Below are positions 6,166 through 12,268 of a stretch of DNA of 20,835 bases, one piece after another. The DNA is from JBBTXJ01 sp038061815 (GTDB taxonomy: Bacteria > Patescibacteriota > Patescibacteriia > Magasanikbacterales > JBBTXJ01): positions 1-20,835 of the forward strand of contig JBBTYK010000031.1 of assembly GCA_038061815.1 (NCBI GenBank). Direction: 5' to 3'. The position numbers were made by a program, and so were the translations under genes. The notes beneath the pieces are model-generated. The model was not told where the DNA came from. It ran no database searches and worked only from the letters and a program-made list of their open reading frames with translations. Positions within the stretch are counted from its first letter, which is position 1; every line of letters starts with the position of its first letter.

Positions 6166-6897
6166 CTACTTCTGCGTTTTTTGCAACCGCACGAACAACG
6201 CGAAACGCTCACCGCCGGCGACGGGCCGGCCATCCTCCCCCAGCTTCAAATCCGCCATACCATCCATTACCACATTATACGGATAGCGATAATTCCGTCC
6301 GCGCCCCACGCCCGGCTCCTGCACGATAAACTGCTTTTTGGCATCATCATAACCTGTTACTAATATAGTGTGGTACGTTGGCCCGGGCCGCGAAAAATAC
6401 GGATTCGCCTTCATAAGCATCTTGCCCCACACCGGCACCGCTACGGGCTGTCCCCTGTCAATTTCCGCTTTAATATCCTCAATCGACGGATTCCGCACCG
6501 CATACGCCCCAAACGTTCCATACTCGTTGATAAGCCGAATCATCTCGGCAATACTGGTATCCTTACCATAGCCCAACACCTCACGCTCCAGCGCGACTAT
6601 CTCCAAAATCCGCCTGTTCGCCTCATCCGCCGGTATCCGGTCCCGCGTATCGCCGCGCGCCCATGCGTCCAGCATCACCATAACCGCCTCCTCGCACGCG
6701 TCCTCATACGGCTGCACCCATTTGGAATACGGCGCCTGAAGCACAAACGGCACGGCAATGCCGGCCGCCCGAAGCGGCGTAGGGAAAAAATAGGAGAACG
6801 AGGCGGCGCTGATGCCGACGCCGCCCGCAAGGTCAAGCGCGAAAAGCGCTCCCACAATCCACCACGCTCGTTTTTTCCTCCTGTGGACATGCCGCAT
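6166..6897 (-). CDS. Membrane-anchored C39-like (papain-fold) cysteine peptidase family protein
   Basis: 243 residues from the start at 6897 (preceded by GGCGGGTGGT). An alternative ATG at 6909 adds four residues; anything longer runs into a palindromic element and is excluded. A basic stretch (HRRKKR) precedes one membrane segment (about 12-37), leaving the rest outside the cell. The ectodomain has peptidase-C39-like features: VPFVLQAPYSKW, the presumed nucleophile in EDACEEA (C68), and the histidine in TYHTILVTGYDD (H176). The usual Asp/Asn of the triad (NDPG) is replaced by Glu in VQEPG (E194), so activity is uncertain. It follows ftsX, so it might be a wall-remodelling enzyme or partner of FtsEX; this is inference from position. 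tRNA-Gln follows. Confidence 0.78.
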   Translation of the reverse strand: MRHVHRRKKRAWWIVGALFALDLAGGVGISAASFSYFFPTPLRAAGIAVPFVLQAPYSKWVQPYEDACEEAVMVMLDAWARGDTRDRIPADEANRRILEIVALEREVLGYGKDTSIAEMIRLINEYGTFGAYAVRNPSIEDIKAEIDRGQPVAVPVWGKMLMKANPYFSRPGPTYHTILVTGYDDAKKQFIVQEPGVGRGRNYRYPYNVVMDGMADLKLGEDGRPVAGGERFALFVRLQKTQK

Positions 6898-6913
6898 ACC
6901 ACCCGCCATTATG

Positions 6914-7079
6914 TTGGGGCTGTCGCCGAATGCGCTTTCATAACGAAATTGCAGCATTTCGAGACAGAATTGCCGAATAAATTTTGAGGCTTATCTGGAA
7001 GATAAGCCGAAAAGTTTTGAGGCGATTATGGCCGAAATGCTGCGATTGCAGTTGAAATGGCATTCGGCGACAGCCCCAT
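6914..7079. mobile_element. MITE-like palindromic element with 19-bp terminal inverted repeats
   Basis: Perfect 19-base terminal inverted repeats TGGGGCTGTCGCCGAATGC (6915-6933) and its complement (7060-7078). Inner inverted repeats: GCAGCATTTCG/CGAAATGCTGC (6951-6961, 7033-7043) and GGCTTATC/GATAAGCC (6988-6995, 7001-7008). The 6-base flank ATTATG occurs on both sides (6908-6913, 7080-7085), as expected for a target-site duplication. The element sits exactly between the ftsX stop codon and the C39-like gene start. It carries no protein gene. Confidence 0.7.
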
Positions 7080-7080
7080 A

Positions 7081-7992
7081 TTATGCGCGCAAATACTTTC
7101 GCATCGCCAGCGCGCTTGACAGCCACGTTAAGAACAGCACCGCCGCAATTTCGTAGACGAAAATCAGCGAATTCGCGCGAAAATACGCAATCAGCGAAAA
7201 TGACGCGGTGAATACGGCCTGAATGTACTCGTCAACGAATCCCAGAATGCCAAACACGAGCGCCACCGCCACGCCGACACTCACCAGCGTATACGCAACG
7301 CCGTCAAGCAAAAACGGCGCGCGAATGAACCAGTTGGTTGCGCCCACCAGCTTTTTGATGCTGATTTCCTCGCGCTGCGTGTAAATGGCGACGCGGATGG
7401 TGTTGAAGATAATGAGGAACGCAATCAGCAAGAACAGCGCGGTGATGCCGAGCACAAACTGCTCTACGCGCCGCGTAATCAGCTGGAGCCGCTGAATAAA
7501 TCCTTCGTTGTTGTCAAAAGTTTTTCCTTCAATAATTTTCTGCAAATCCGGCGTGGTGAGCGCCTTCAGCACGGTTTCGTACTGGCCGGGTTCGTGGGTG
7601 GTAATCACTAATGTTGGCCCGAACGGATTCCCCTCCAGCTCATCAAGCGAGGCCATGACATCAGGATTGTTTTTGTGTTTTTCTCTAAATTGCGCGAGCG
7701 CCTCGTCGCGCGTTTTGAGCGTTAATTCCTTCACCTCCGGAAACGTGCGCAAAAACTCCTGCACCTCCTGCACCTGCGCATCCGCGGCCGCGGGCGCGAA
7801 ATATACGCTTGCGTCAATTTTATCCTTCACCGTTTCCACCGCATGCCGCGTCATCGCGCTCATGGCAATAAACACGTTGAATGAGAGCAGGGTGACTATC
7901 AGAATGGTGACGGTCATGAACGACAGCCCCAGATTGCGCCAGATATTCTGGACGGCGAATTTAATGATGCGGACGGTTGAGTAAAAAATCAT
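7081..7992 (-). CDS. ftsX: Cell division protein FtsX (ABC-transporter-like permease)
   Basis: 303 residues, the usual FtsX length. Four membrane segments: about 22-47, then after a large external domain 178-204, 230-256 and 272-296. The external domain (about 48-177; SVYFAPAADAQ, FLRTFPEVKELTLKTRDEAL, NPFGPTLVITTHEP) is the part that in other bacteria binds and activates wall hydrolases. The cytoplasmic loop REEISIKKLVGATNWFIRAPFLLDG matches the family's coupling region to FtsE. It overlaps ftsE by 4 bases (ATGA), so translation is coupled. The TAA stop abuts a palindromic element whose target duplication includes the stop codon. Confidence is high from motif content and the FtsE neighbour. 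Confidence 0.95.
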   Translation of the reverse strand: MIFYSTVRIIKFAVQNIWRNLGLSFMTVTILIVTLLSFNVFIAMSAMTRHAVETVKDKIDASVYFAPAAADAQVQEVQEFLRTFPEVKELTLKTRDEALAQFREKHKNNPDVMASLDELEGNPFGPTLVITTHEPGQYETVLKALTTPDLQKIIEGKTFDNNEGFIQRLQLITRRVEQFVLGITALFLLIAFLIIFNTIRVAIYTQREEISIKKLVGATNWFIRAPFLLDGVAYTLVSVGVAVALVFGILGFVDEYIQAVFTASFSLIAYFRANSLIFVYEIAAVLFLTWLSSALAMRKYLRA

Positions 7993-8669
7993 AAGCGATA
8001 CTTTCCGTGTTTAACATCGCTCACCACTTCCCCGTCTTCCAGCACGATGACGCGTTTGCCGAGCCGGTTCACAATCTCGCGGTTGTGCGTAATGAGTAAA
8101 ATGGTGGTGCCGAATTTGTTGATGCGCCGCAGAATATCCATGATTTCTTCCGTGTTGATGGCGTCCAAATTGCCGGTTGGCTCGTCGGCCACAATAACCT
8201 TGGGCCGATGCACGAGCGCGCGGGCGATGACCACGCGCTGCGCCTCGCCGCCCGAGAGTTGCACCGGATACTTGTGCGCTTTTTCCTTCAGATTCACAAT
8301 TTCCAGCAGCTGCGGTACCACGGTGCGGATGTGCGCCGGCGGCGCGCCCGCCACCTGCAATGCGAACGCGATGTTTTCAAACACGGTGCGCGAGGACAGC
8401 AATTTGAAATCCTGAAAAATCACGCCTATCTGGCGGCGCAGGAGCGGCACATCGCGCTGACGAATGCGCGTGATGTCCCATCCGCCCACTTCAATAACGC
8501 CGTGGCTCGGGTGCTCTTCGGCAATCAAAAGTTTAGCAAGGGTGGTCTTGCCGCTGCCGGATTTCCCCACCATGGAGGCAAACTCGCCCGGTTCAATGCG
8601 AAGATGAATGTTTTTGAGCCCCACCGTGCCGTCGGGATATACCTTTGAAACACCCTTGAGCGTAATCAT
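7989..8669 (-). CDS. ftsE: Cell division ATP-binding protein FtsE
   Basis: 226 residues from ATG at 8669 (MITLKGVSKVY); a frame-open upstream ATG at 8687 would fall within the promoter and is rejected. ABC ATPase motifs: Walker A GKSGSGKT (35-42), Q-loop Q86, signature LSGGE (138-142), Walker B VIVADEP (158-164), switch His in ITHN (H195). FtsE dimerises, binds FtsX and powers activation of septal wall hydrolysis. It overlaps ftsX by ATGA. A TGC-TATACT box ends 8 bases before the ATG with no ribosome site, so the mRNA from it would be essentially leaderless; read-through from ftsB and the tRNAs is also possible. Confidence 0.96.
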   Translation of the reverse strand: MITLKGVSKVYPDGTVGLKNIHLRIEPGEFASMVGKSGSGKTTLAKLLIAEEHPSHGVIEVGGWDITRIRQRDVPLLRRQIGVIFQDFKLLSSRTVFENIAFALQVAGAPPAHIRTVVPQLLEIVNLKEKAHKYPVQLSGGEAQRVVIARALVHRPKVIVADEPTGNLDAINTEEIMDILRRINKFGTTILLITHNREIVNRLGKRVIVLEDGEVVSDVKHGKYRL

Positions 8670-8677
8670 GCGGGGGT

Positions 8678-8686
8678 AGTATAGCA
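8678..8686 (-). promoter_or_regulatory. Extended -10 promoter of ftsE
   Basis: TGC-TATACT, with eight bases between the -10 box and the ATG at 8669. Transcription would start at about the first codon. No clear -35. Confidence 0.55.
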
Positions 8687-8712
8687 AAGTTTGCGCGGAA
8701 GCGGGAATGTTT

Positions 8713-8788
8713 TGGAGCCACCTCCGGGATTCGAACCCGGGACCGCTGCTTTACGAAAGCATCGCTCTACCGGCTGAGCTAAGGTGGC
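8713..8788 (-). tRNA. tRNA-Thr (anticodon CGT), CCA encoded
   Basis: Acceptor GCCACCT (8788-8782) pairs with AGGTGGC (8723-8717); discriminator T, then encoded CCA (8715-8713). Anticodon loop TTCGTAA gives CGT (ACG codons). The top pair of the anticodon stem (27/43) is an A-G mismatch. It lies 4 bases after tRNA-Gly in the same direction. Confidence 0.94.
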
Positions 8789-8792
8789 ACGG

Positions 8793-8863
8793 AGCGGGTG
8801 AGGAGAATCGAACTCCCCTCTCATCCTTGGGAAGGATGCATACTACCACTGTACTACACCCGC
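8793..8863 (-). tRNA. tRNA-Gly (anticodon CCC), CCA not encoded
   Basis: Acceptor GCGGGTG (8863-8857) pairs with CACCCGC (8800-8794); discriminator T, then CCG rather than CCA. Anticodon stem CATCC/GGATG, loop TTCCCAA, anticodon CCC (GGG codons). Its first base directly follows the ftsB stop codon, with no spacer. Confidence 0.94.
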
Positions 8864-9259
8864 TTACAACTGCTCTTTATCCACAAAGTACCGCCACCAT
8901 TTTTTCCATGATGGCGTTGCTGTTCGCTCATCAGCATTCACGCGCGGGCCGGTGGTGGTTGCGTCCACGATAATAACACGTTCCCCGGGTTTTTTCAAGC
9001 CCAACTGCTGACGCGCCACATCTTCCACATACGCCTCGCTTTTAACGTATCCCAAAAGGTTTAATGAATCCAATTTTTTGCGTTCCAGCTCATCTACTTT
9101 TACCTGCAACGCCTTAATCTGCTGGCGGATTTCGTAATCTTTATAAAACGCGCGGCCGAACGAGACGGCCAAAATGGCGGCAATCACCAGCGCGCCGAGC
9201 AAAAAAAAGCGTGAGGTGAATATACGAATAATCAGTGGCGCTGTTTTGCCGCTGTTCAT
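8864..9259 (-). CDS. FtsB/DivIC-type septum formation initiator
   Basis: 131 residues from ATG at 9259; an upstream ATG at 9286 would overlap the -10 box and is rejected. Layout: short basic cytoplasmic tail, one membrane helix (about 18-36), a coiled coil (about 40-64; IRQQIKALQVKVDELERKK), then the family's LGYVKSEAYVEDVARQQLGLKKPGE segment (about 68-93) and a disordered tail. FtsB/DivIC proteins join FtsL and FtsQ/DivIB to activate septal wall synthesis. The gene opens a run toward tRNA-Gly, tRNA-Thr, ftsE and ftsX. Its promoter predicts a leaderless mRNA. The family is clear; FtsB versus DivIC naming is not resolvable here. Confidence 0.85.
   Translation of the reverse strand: MNSGKTAPLIIRIFTSRFFLLGALVIAAILAVSFGRAFYKDYEIRQQIKALQVKVDELERKKLDSLNLLGYVKSEAYVEDVARQQLGLKKPGERVIIVDATTTGPRVNADERTATPSWKKWWRYFVDKEQL
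8877..8885 (+). promoter_or_regulatory. Perfect DnaA-box sequence inside ftsB
   Basis: TTATCCACA, coding for part of the FtsB C-terminus on the opposite strand. It may be coincidental; recorded because three such nonamers occur in the window. Confidence 0.25.
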
Positions 9260-9265
9260 GCGTCC

Positions 9266-9274
9266 ATTATAGCA
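9266..9274 (-). promoter_or_regulatory. Extended consensus -10 of ftsB
   Basis: TGC-TATAAT on the minus strand. Only six bases (GGACGC) separate the -10 box from the ATG at 9259, placing the expected start point on or beside the A of ATG. It overlaps the start region of the divergent promoter at 9280-9308. Confidence 0.65.
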
Positions 9275-9279
9275 AGTAC

Positions 9280-9308
9280 TTGACAAAGTAAGAAAGACGT
9301 GATAGGTT
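9280..9308 (+). promoter_or_regulatory. Promoter of the 342-residue protein gene
   Basis: Perfect TTGACA (9280-9285), 17-base spacer, TAGGTT (9303-9308). It fires away from ftsB. Its position rules out the longer GTG start at 9299. Confidence 0.55.
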
Positions 9309-9337
9309 CACTGCAAGTCAAACAATGGAGAAACGGA

Positions 9338-10366
9338 ATGACTGCGAAACAGAAAAACTACGTGGGAACGAGAGACGGGTTGCAGAAGATGGTTGCGCTC
9401 TGTCGACTGTTCAACGGGAATCCGTTCAGTCTTGAAGAGTTAACCGACAAAATCGCACGGAAAATCGGCTACCGTGATAGAAGGTCTCTGTGCGGAACGC
9501 TGCGGAACTTTGACGGAAAAAATCTTCACGTGCTACGCATGAGCGACGGGCGTCACTCGTTTTCGGCCGGAGTGCTGGCGGAAGCGTTTCCGGAACGTTC
9601 GGCGGAGCCGGAGAAAGACGCCGTGAGTCCTGCGGAACAACCTGATGAGGAGGGAGTCCGGACGACCGCCGCGTTTCTGAACGCCGGCATGACGCCGCTC
9701 CTCCATACTGCGTTGGGACTTCTGGCAGATGGCTCCGCGACGCGGAGCGTCACCGTGCCGGACGGTAACGGCGGTCACACGGAGGAGCGGTTGAGCGACA
9801 CCCAGCTCGGACTTGAAGATGATGAGTTTGACCTGGTGTTCCCAATCCTAGAGATTGTGAAAATCCTCCGCCAGCACGACGAGACCGGCCGTGACGGAAA
9901 GCCGATTTTCATCGTCAATCTGCCGCTCGTGCGCGGTCTGATGGCGTTGCTTCCATCAAAAAAGCATCCCACCGCTCAAAAGCGGGAAACCGCGGAGCAA
10001 CTGGAACGGCAACTGAACGAAGTTGCCGCGCGCAGAGGCGCGATTGCGGGCGAGTTGAACGAGAAAGAGCGGCAACTGCCGGCCTTGCGAGAAAATGTTG
10101 GCGCATCTTCGGGGAAAGTGGAATTGTTGCGCCACCAACTTCGTCTCGCGCAAGAAACGCTCACTTCCGCAACCGACGCGTTGGAACGAGTGGAAGCCGC
10201 GACAACCGGCGCGGAACTGCAAGACGAACTCCTCGCCCATGAGGAAGAACGTCTTCGGAAAGCGCACGAGGAACTCACCACAGCCGCGATTGCGGATGCA
10301 GTGACATCGCTCAAGAGCGCGTTTACGCCGGCGCAGTTGGCAATGCTGAAGAATCTGCTCGGATGA
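9338..10366 (+). CDS. Winged-helix-like, coiled-coil protein of unknown function
   Basis: 342 residues from ATG at 9338, chosen because GGAG (9327-9330) lies seven bases upstream and the longer GTG start at 9299 overlaps the promoter. I do not recognise the family. Residues 10-85 look like a small helical DNA-binding fold (LQKMVALCRLF, FSLEELTDKIARKIGY, then a short hairpin VLRMSDGRHSFSAG). An acidic, Pro-rich linker (about 86-108) leads to a mixed domain (about 109-205), then a long charged coiled coil (about 213-318) and a final amphipathic helix (LAMLKNLLG). There is no signal peptide or membrane segment. It is monocistronic, with promoter, ribosome site and terminator, and convergent with murE. 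A nucleoid or regulatory role is only a guess. Confidence 0.8.
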   Translation: MTAKQKNYVGTRDGLQKMVALCRLFNGNPFSLEELTDKIARKIGYRDRRSLCGTLRNFDGKNLHVLRMSDGRHSFSAGVLAEAFPERSAEPEKDAVSPAEQPDEEGVRTTAAFLNAGMTPLLHTALGLLADGSATRSVTVPDGNGGHTEERLSDTQLGLEDDEFDLVFPILEIVKILRQHDETGRDGKPIFIVNLPLVRGLMALLPSKKHPTAQKRETAEQLERQLNEVAARRGAIAGELNEKERQLPALRENVGASSGKVELLRHQLRLAQETLTSATDALERVEAATTGAELQDELLAHEEERLRKAHEELTTAAIADAVTSLKSAFTPAQLAMLKNLLG

Positions 10367-10373
10367 CATTCAT

Positions 10374-10416
10374 GGAGCGGCGGGTTGCGCATCACGCGAC
10401 CCACGCTCCTTTTTTA
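10374..10416 (+). terminator. Terminator of the 342-residue protein gene
   Basis: GGAGCG (10374-10379) pairs with CGCTCC (10404-10409), with further inner pairing (GGGT/ACCC, GCG/CGC), followed by T6. The T-run overlaps the murE stop codon on the other strand. Confidence 0.8.
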
Positions 10417-11781
10417 TTTTCCCGCAATCCTGTTTATGGCGCGCCGCGCCACTTCCCTATCATCCCACGGGATTTTTTTGCCGCCGGCCACACAAATGGC
10501 CTGTTCGCAACCCTTGCCGGTGATGAGCACCAAATCGTCCGGCTGCGCCGCCGCGATGGCCTGCTCAATCGCCTGTTCCCTATCAATCATGCGAAAAAGA
10601 TTTTCACGGTCTGTTTTGCCCGCCGCCGCCGCGCCGTCCGCCACTTCGTTGATAATTTCCATCGGCGCATCGTCATACGGGTCTTCGTTCGTCACAAAAA
10701 CGATGTCGGCATTTTCACCGGCAAGGCGCCCCAGCACCGGCCGCCGCGCTCGGTCGCGCCCGCCGCCGCAGGAACCGAGCACGTGAATAATCCGTTTGTG
10801 AGGAATATCGCGGACCGTTTCATACAGCCGCTCCATGGATGCCACTTCCGGCGCGTAATCCACAATCACCGTAAACGGCTGGCCCTCGTCAATCCGCTCC
10901 ATGCGGCCCGGCACGCCCGTGATTTTTTTAAGCCCTGCGGCGCATTGTTCCAATGATACGCCGAGCGCATTTACGGTGGCGATTGCCGCCAACGCATTGT
11001 ACACGTTGTGCTTTCCGGGAAGCGCCAGTGTGAATGGCGTCCCAAAAACGGTAAACAGCGCGCCCCGCGCGGTTGTTTTTACCTCTTCCGCGATAATTTC
11101 CCCCATTCCCGCTTCGCCCACGATGTTCGCCGGACGCAAGGTATACATGACTTTGTGGTCGGCGCGAAACGACAAAAAGTATTCAGCATGTTCGTCATCG
11201 GCGTTGACAACGATGATTTTTGGAGTGCTGGATTCTATCGTCCGCCTTTGGCGGACTCCAGAATGACGGAGAAACGCCTTTCGTTTTTTCATGGTCAGCC
11301 ATGCAAACAACTCTCCTTTTGCCTGTTTGTACGGTTCAAATCCGCCATGCGTCTCTAAATGTTCAGGCGTCAGATTGGTAAACACCGCGACATCGTAATT
11401 GATGCCCCGATGACGGTGCTGCGCGATTCCTTCCGATGACGTCTCAATTACGGCATACTGGCATCCTGCGCGCACCATGTCGCGCAGCATTCGTTGCGAC
11501 TGAAACCGCCCTAGCATGGTCATTTTTTTATCATTCAACCATTCGCGGCCGGCAATTTTAAAAACCGCGGTTGACGTGAGGCCGGTTTGGTATCCGGCAT
11601 GGTCAAGTATCTTCGCAATAAAATACGCGGTGGTTGACTTGCCGTTTGTGCCGGTTACGCCGATGACAATAAGTTTTTCACTCGGAAATCCGTACACCAA
11701 TGCGCCGAGCGACGCAAGCGCGCGATGATACCAGCTCAGCATAGACGACGGAATGAATTTTTTGAGCAGGGATTTTATCAT
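10414..11781 (-). CDS. murE: MurE-like UDP-MurNAc-tripeptide ligase lacking the N-terminal domain
   Basis: 455 residues. Mur ligases add the third amino acid to UDP-MurNAc-dipeptide in the cytoplasm. Motifs: ATP loop GTNGKST (44-50), ETSSEG (113-118), TNLTPEHLETHG (135-146), VNADDEHAEYF (192-202), GKHNVYNALAA (256-266), PGRMERI (291-297), and a C-terminal domain with GSCGGGRDRARRP (336-348) and TGKGCEQ (421-427). Only about 40 residues precede the P-loop, so the usual N-terminal UDP-binding domain is missing. The residue-selecting DNPR of diaminopimelate enzymes reads EDPYDDAP (367-374), so the amino acid is uncertain. Residues about 170-186 are encoded by a palindromic repeat. It overlaps the upstream gene by ATGA. 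Some CPR relatives share the short form. Confidence 0.9.
   Translation of the reverse strand: MIKSLLKKFIPSSMLSWYHRALASLGALVYGFPSEKLIVIGVTGTNGKSTTAYFIAKILDHAGYQTGLTSTAVFKIAGREWLNDKKMTMLGRFQSQRMLRDMVRAGCQYAVIETSSEGIAQHRHRGINYDVAVFTNLTPEHLETHGGFEPYKQAKGELFAWLTMKKRKAFLRHSGVRQRRTIESSTPKIIVVNADDEHAEYFLSFRADHKVMYTLRPANIVGEAGMGEIIAEEVKTTARGALFTVFGTPFTLALPGKHNVYNALAAIATVNALGVSLEQCAAGLKKITGVPGRMERIDEGQPFTVIVDYAPEVASMERLYETVRDIPHKRIIHVLGSCGGGRDRARRPVLGRLAGENADIVFVTNEDPYDDAPMEIINEVADGAAAAGKTDRENLFRMIDREQAIEQAIAAAQPDDLVLITGKGCEQAICVAGGKKIPWDDREVARRAINRIAGK
11226..11275 (-). repeat. Palindromic repeat inserted in frame in murE
   Basis: On the minus strand it begins CGTCATTCTGGAG and ends GATAGAATCCAG; the core is GTCCGCC-AAA-GGCGGAC flanked by CTGGA/TCCAG. 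It adds about 16 codons (LRHSGVRQRRTIESST) between a KKRK helix and the conserved IIVVNADDEHAEYF strand, without breaking the frame. Confidence 0.7.
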
Positions 11782-12113
11782 ACTGCCGCGCGCGCCGCAA
11801 TGCCGAATTGCAGAAAATAATTATCCAGGGAGGCGAGGTTGGTTTTGTATTCGTTGTCGCCCCACAGCGCGTCGCAAAATACTTCGCGCGCGCGGCCGAT
11901 TTCGCGTTTACGCGGCGCGTTCCATCGCGGGTCATCAAGCGTGAGGTCAAACAATTCAAGCGCGCGTTCAAACGCGTTTTGAAAGTTTTTTTCTTCGTTG
12001 CGTCCGCGCCACATAATAGCGCGATGCACCTCGCTGCCAATATTGCCCATTTGCTCGGCGAGCGTGAACGTATACCATCGCCCCGCAGCCATTTCGTAAT
12101 GCTGAAATGACAT
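11778..12113 (-). CDS. Conserved small helical protein upstream of murE
   Basis: 111 residues, predicted all-helical and soluble (AEQMGNIGSEVHRAIMW, FQNAFERALELFDLTL, IGRAREVFCDALW, LDNYFLQFGIAARA). I recall similar short proteins from CPR genomes but no function. It is the first gene of a two-gene operon and overlaps murE by 4 bases (ATGA), so the products are probably made together; a link to precursor synthesis is inference only. No ribosome site precedes the ATG. The promoter region upstream has two palindromes. Confidence 0.75.
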   Translation of the reverse strand: MSFQHYEMAAGRWYTFTLAEQMGNIGSEVHRAIMWRGRNEEKNFQNAFERALELFDLTLDDPRWNAPRKREIGRAREVFCDALWGDNEYKTNLASLDNYFLQFGIAARAAV

Positions 12114-12155
12114 ATTAATCCGTGAGTTTAGTAATGTGAAATGTGAGTATCAATG

Positions 12156-12199
12156 ATGCGCATACGAGTATGGTATACCATGTTACATGTAGTAATCAA
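12156..12199 (-). promoter_or_regulatory. Candidate murE-operon promoter with palindromic operator-like sites
   Basis: On the minus strand: TTGATT (12199-12194), 16 bases, TATACC (12177-12172). The -10 sits inside the perfect palindrome ATGGTATACCAT (12170-12181); a second palindrome ATGCGCAT (12156-12163) follows where transcription would begin. A dimeric regulator binding there would block initiation. The promoter is weak by consensus. Confidence 0.35.
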
Positions 12200-12221
12200 G
12201 ATACGCGACAAACGCAAAAAT

Positions 12222-12262
12222 AAAAAGGCCCGCCCGGTTCGATATGGTCGAACAGGGCGGGC
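12222..12262 (-). terminator. Strong terminator of the sigma4-alphaCTD gene
   Basis: On the minus strand, GCCCGCCC (12262-12255) pairs with GGGCGGGC (12235-12228), with inner GTTCGA/TCGAAC, followed by U5 and an AU-rich run. It lies six bases after the stop codon. Confidence 0.9.
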
Positions 12263-12268
12263 ATCTGA

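Noticed and set aside
6042..6233. 63-residue minus ORF with SSNGRTAGFGPAYRGSNP
   Set aside because: A reading through tRNA-Gln(TTG). The similar frame at 1693-2046 is a reading through tRNA-Gln(CTG).
6910..6957. Longer N-terminus for the C39-like protein (start 6957)
   Set aside because: The extra residues are encoded by the left arm of the MITE-like element, so the start must be at 6909 or 6897.
8707..8973. 88-residue plus-strand ORF (contains NPGPLLYESIALPAEL)
   Set aside because: It is the complement of tRNA-Thr and tRNA-Gly, a well-known kind of false protein; both tRNAs fold cleanly.
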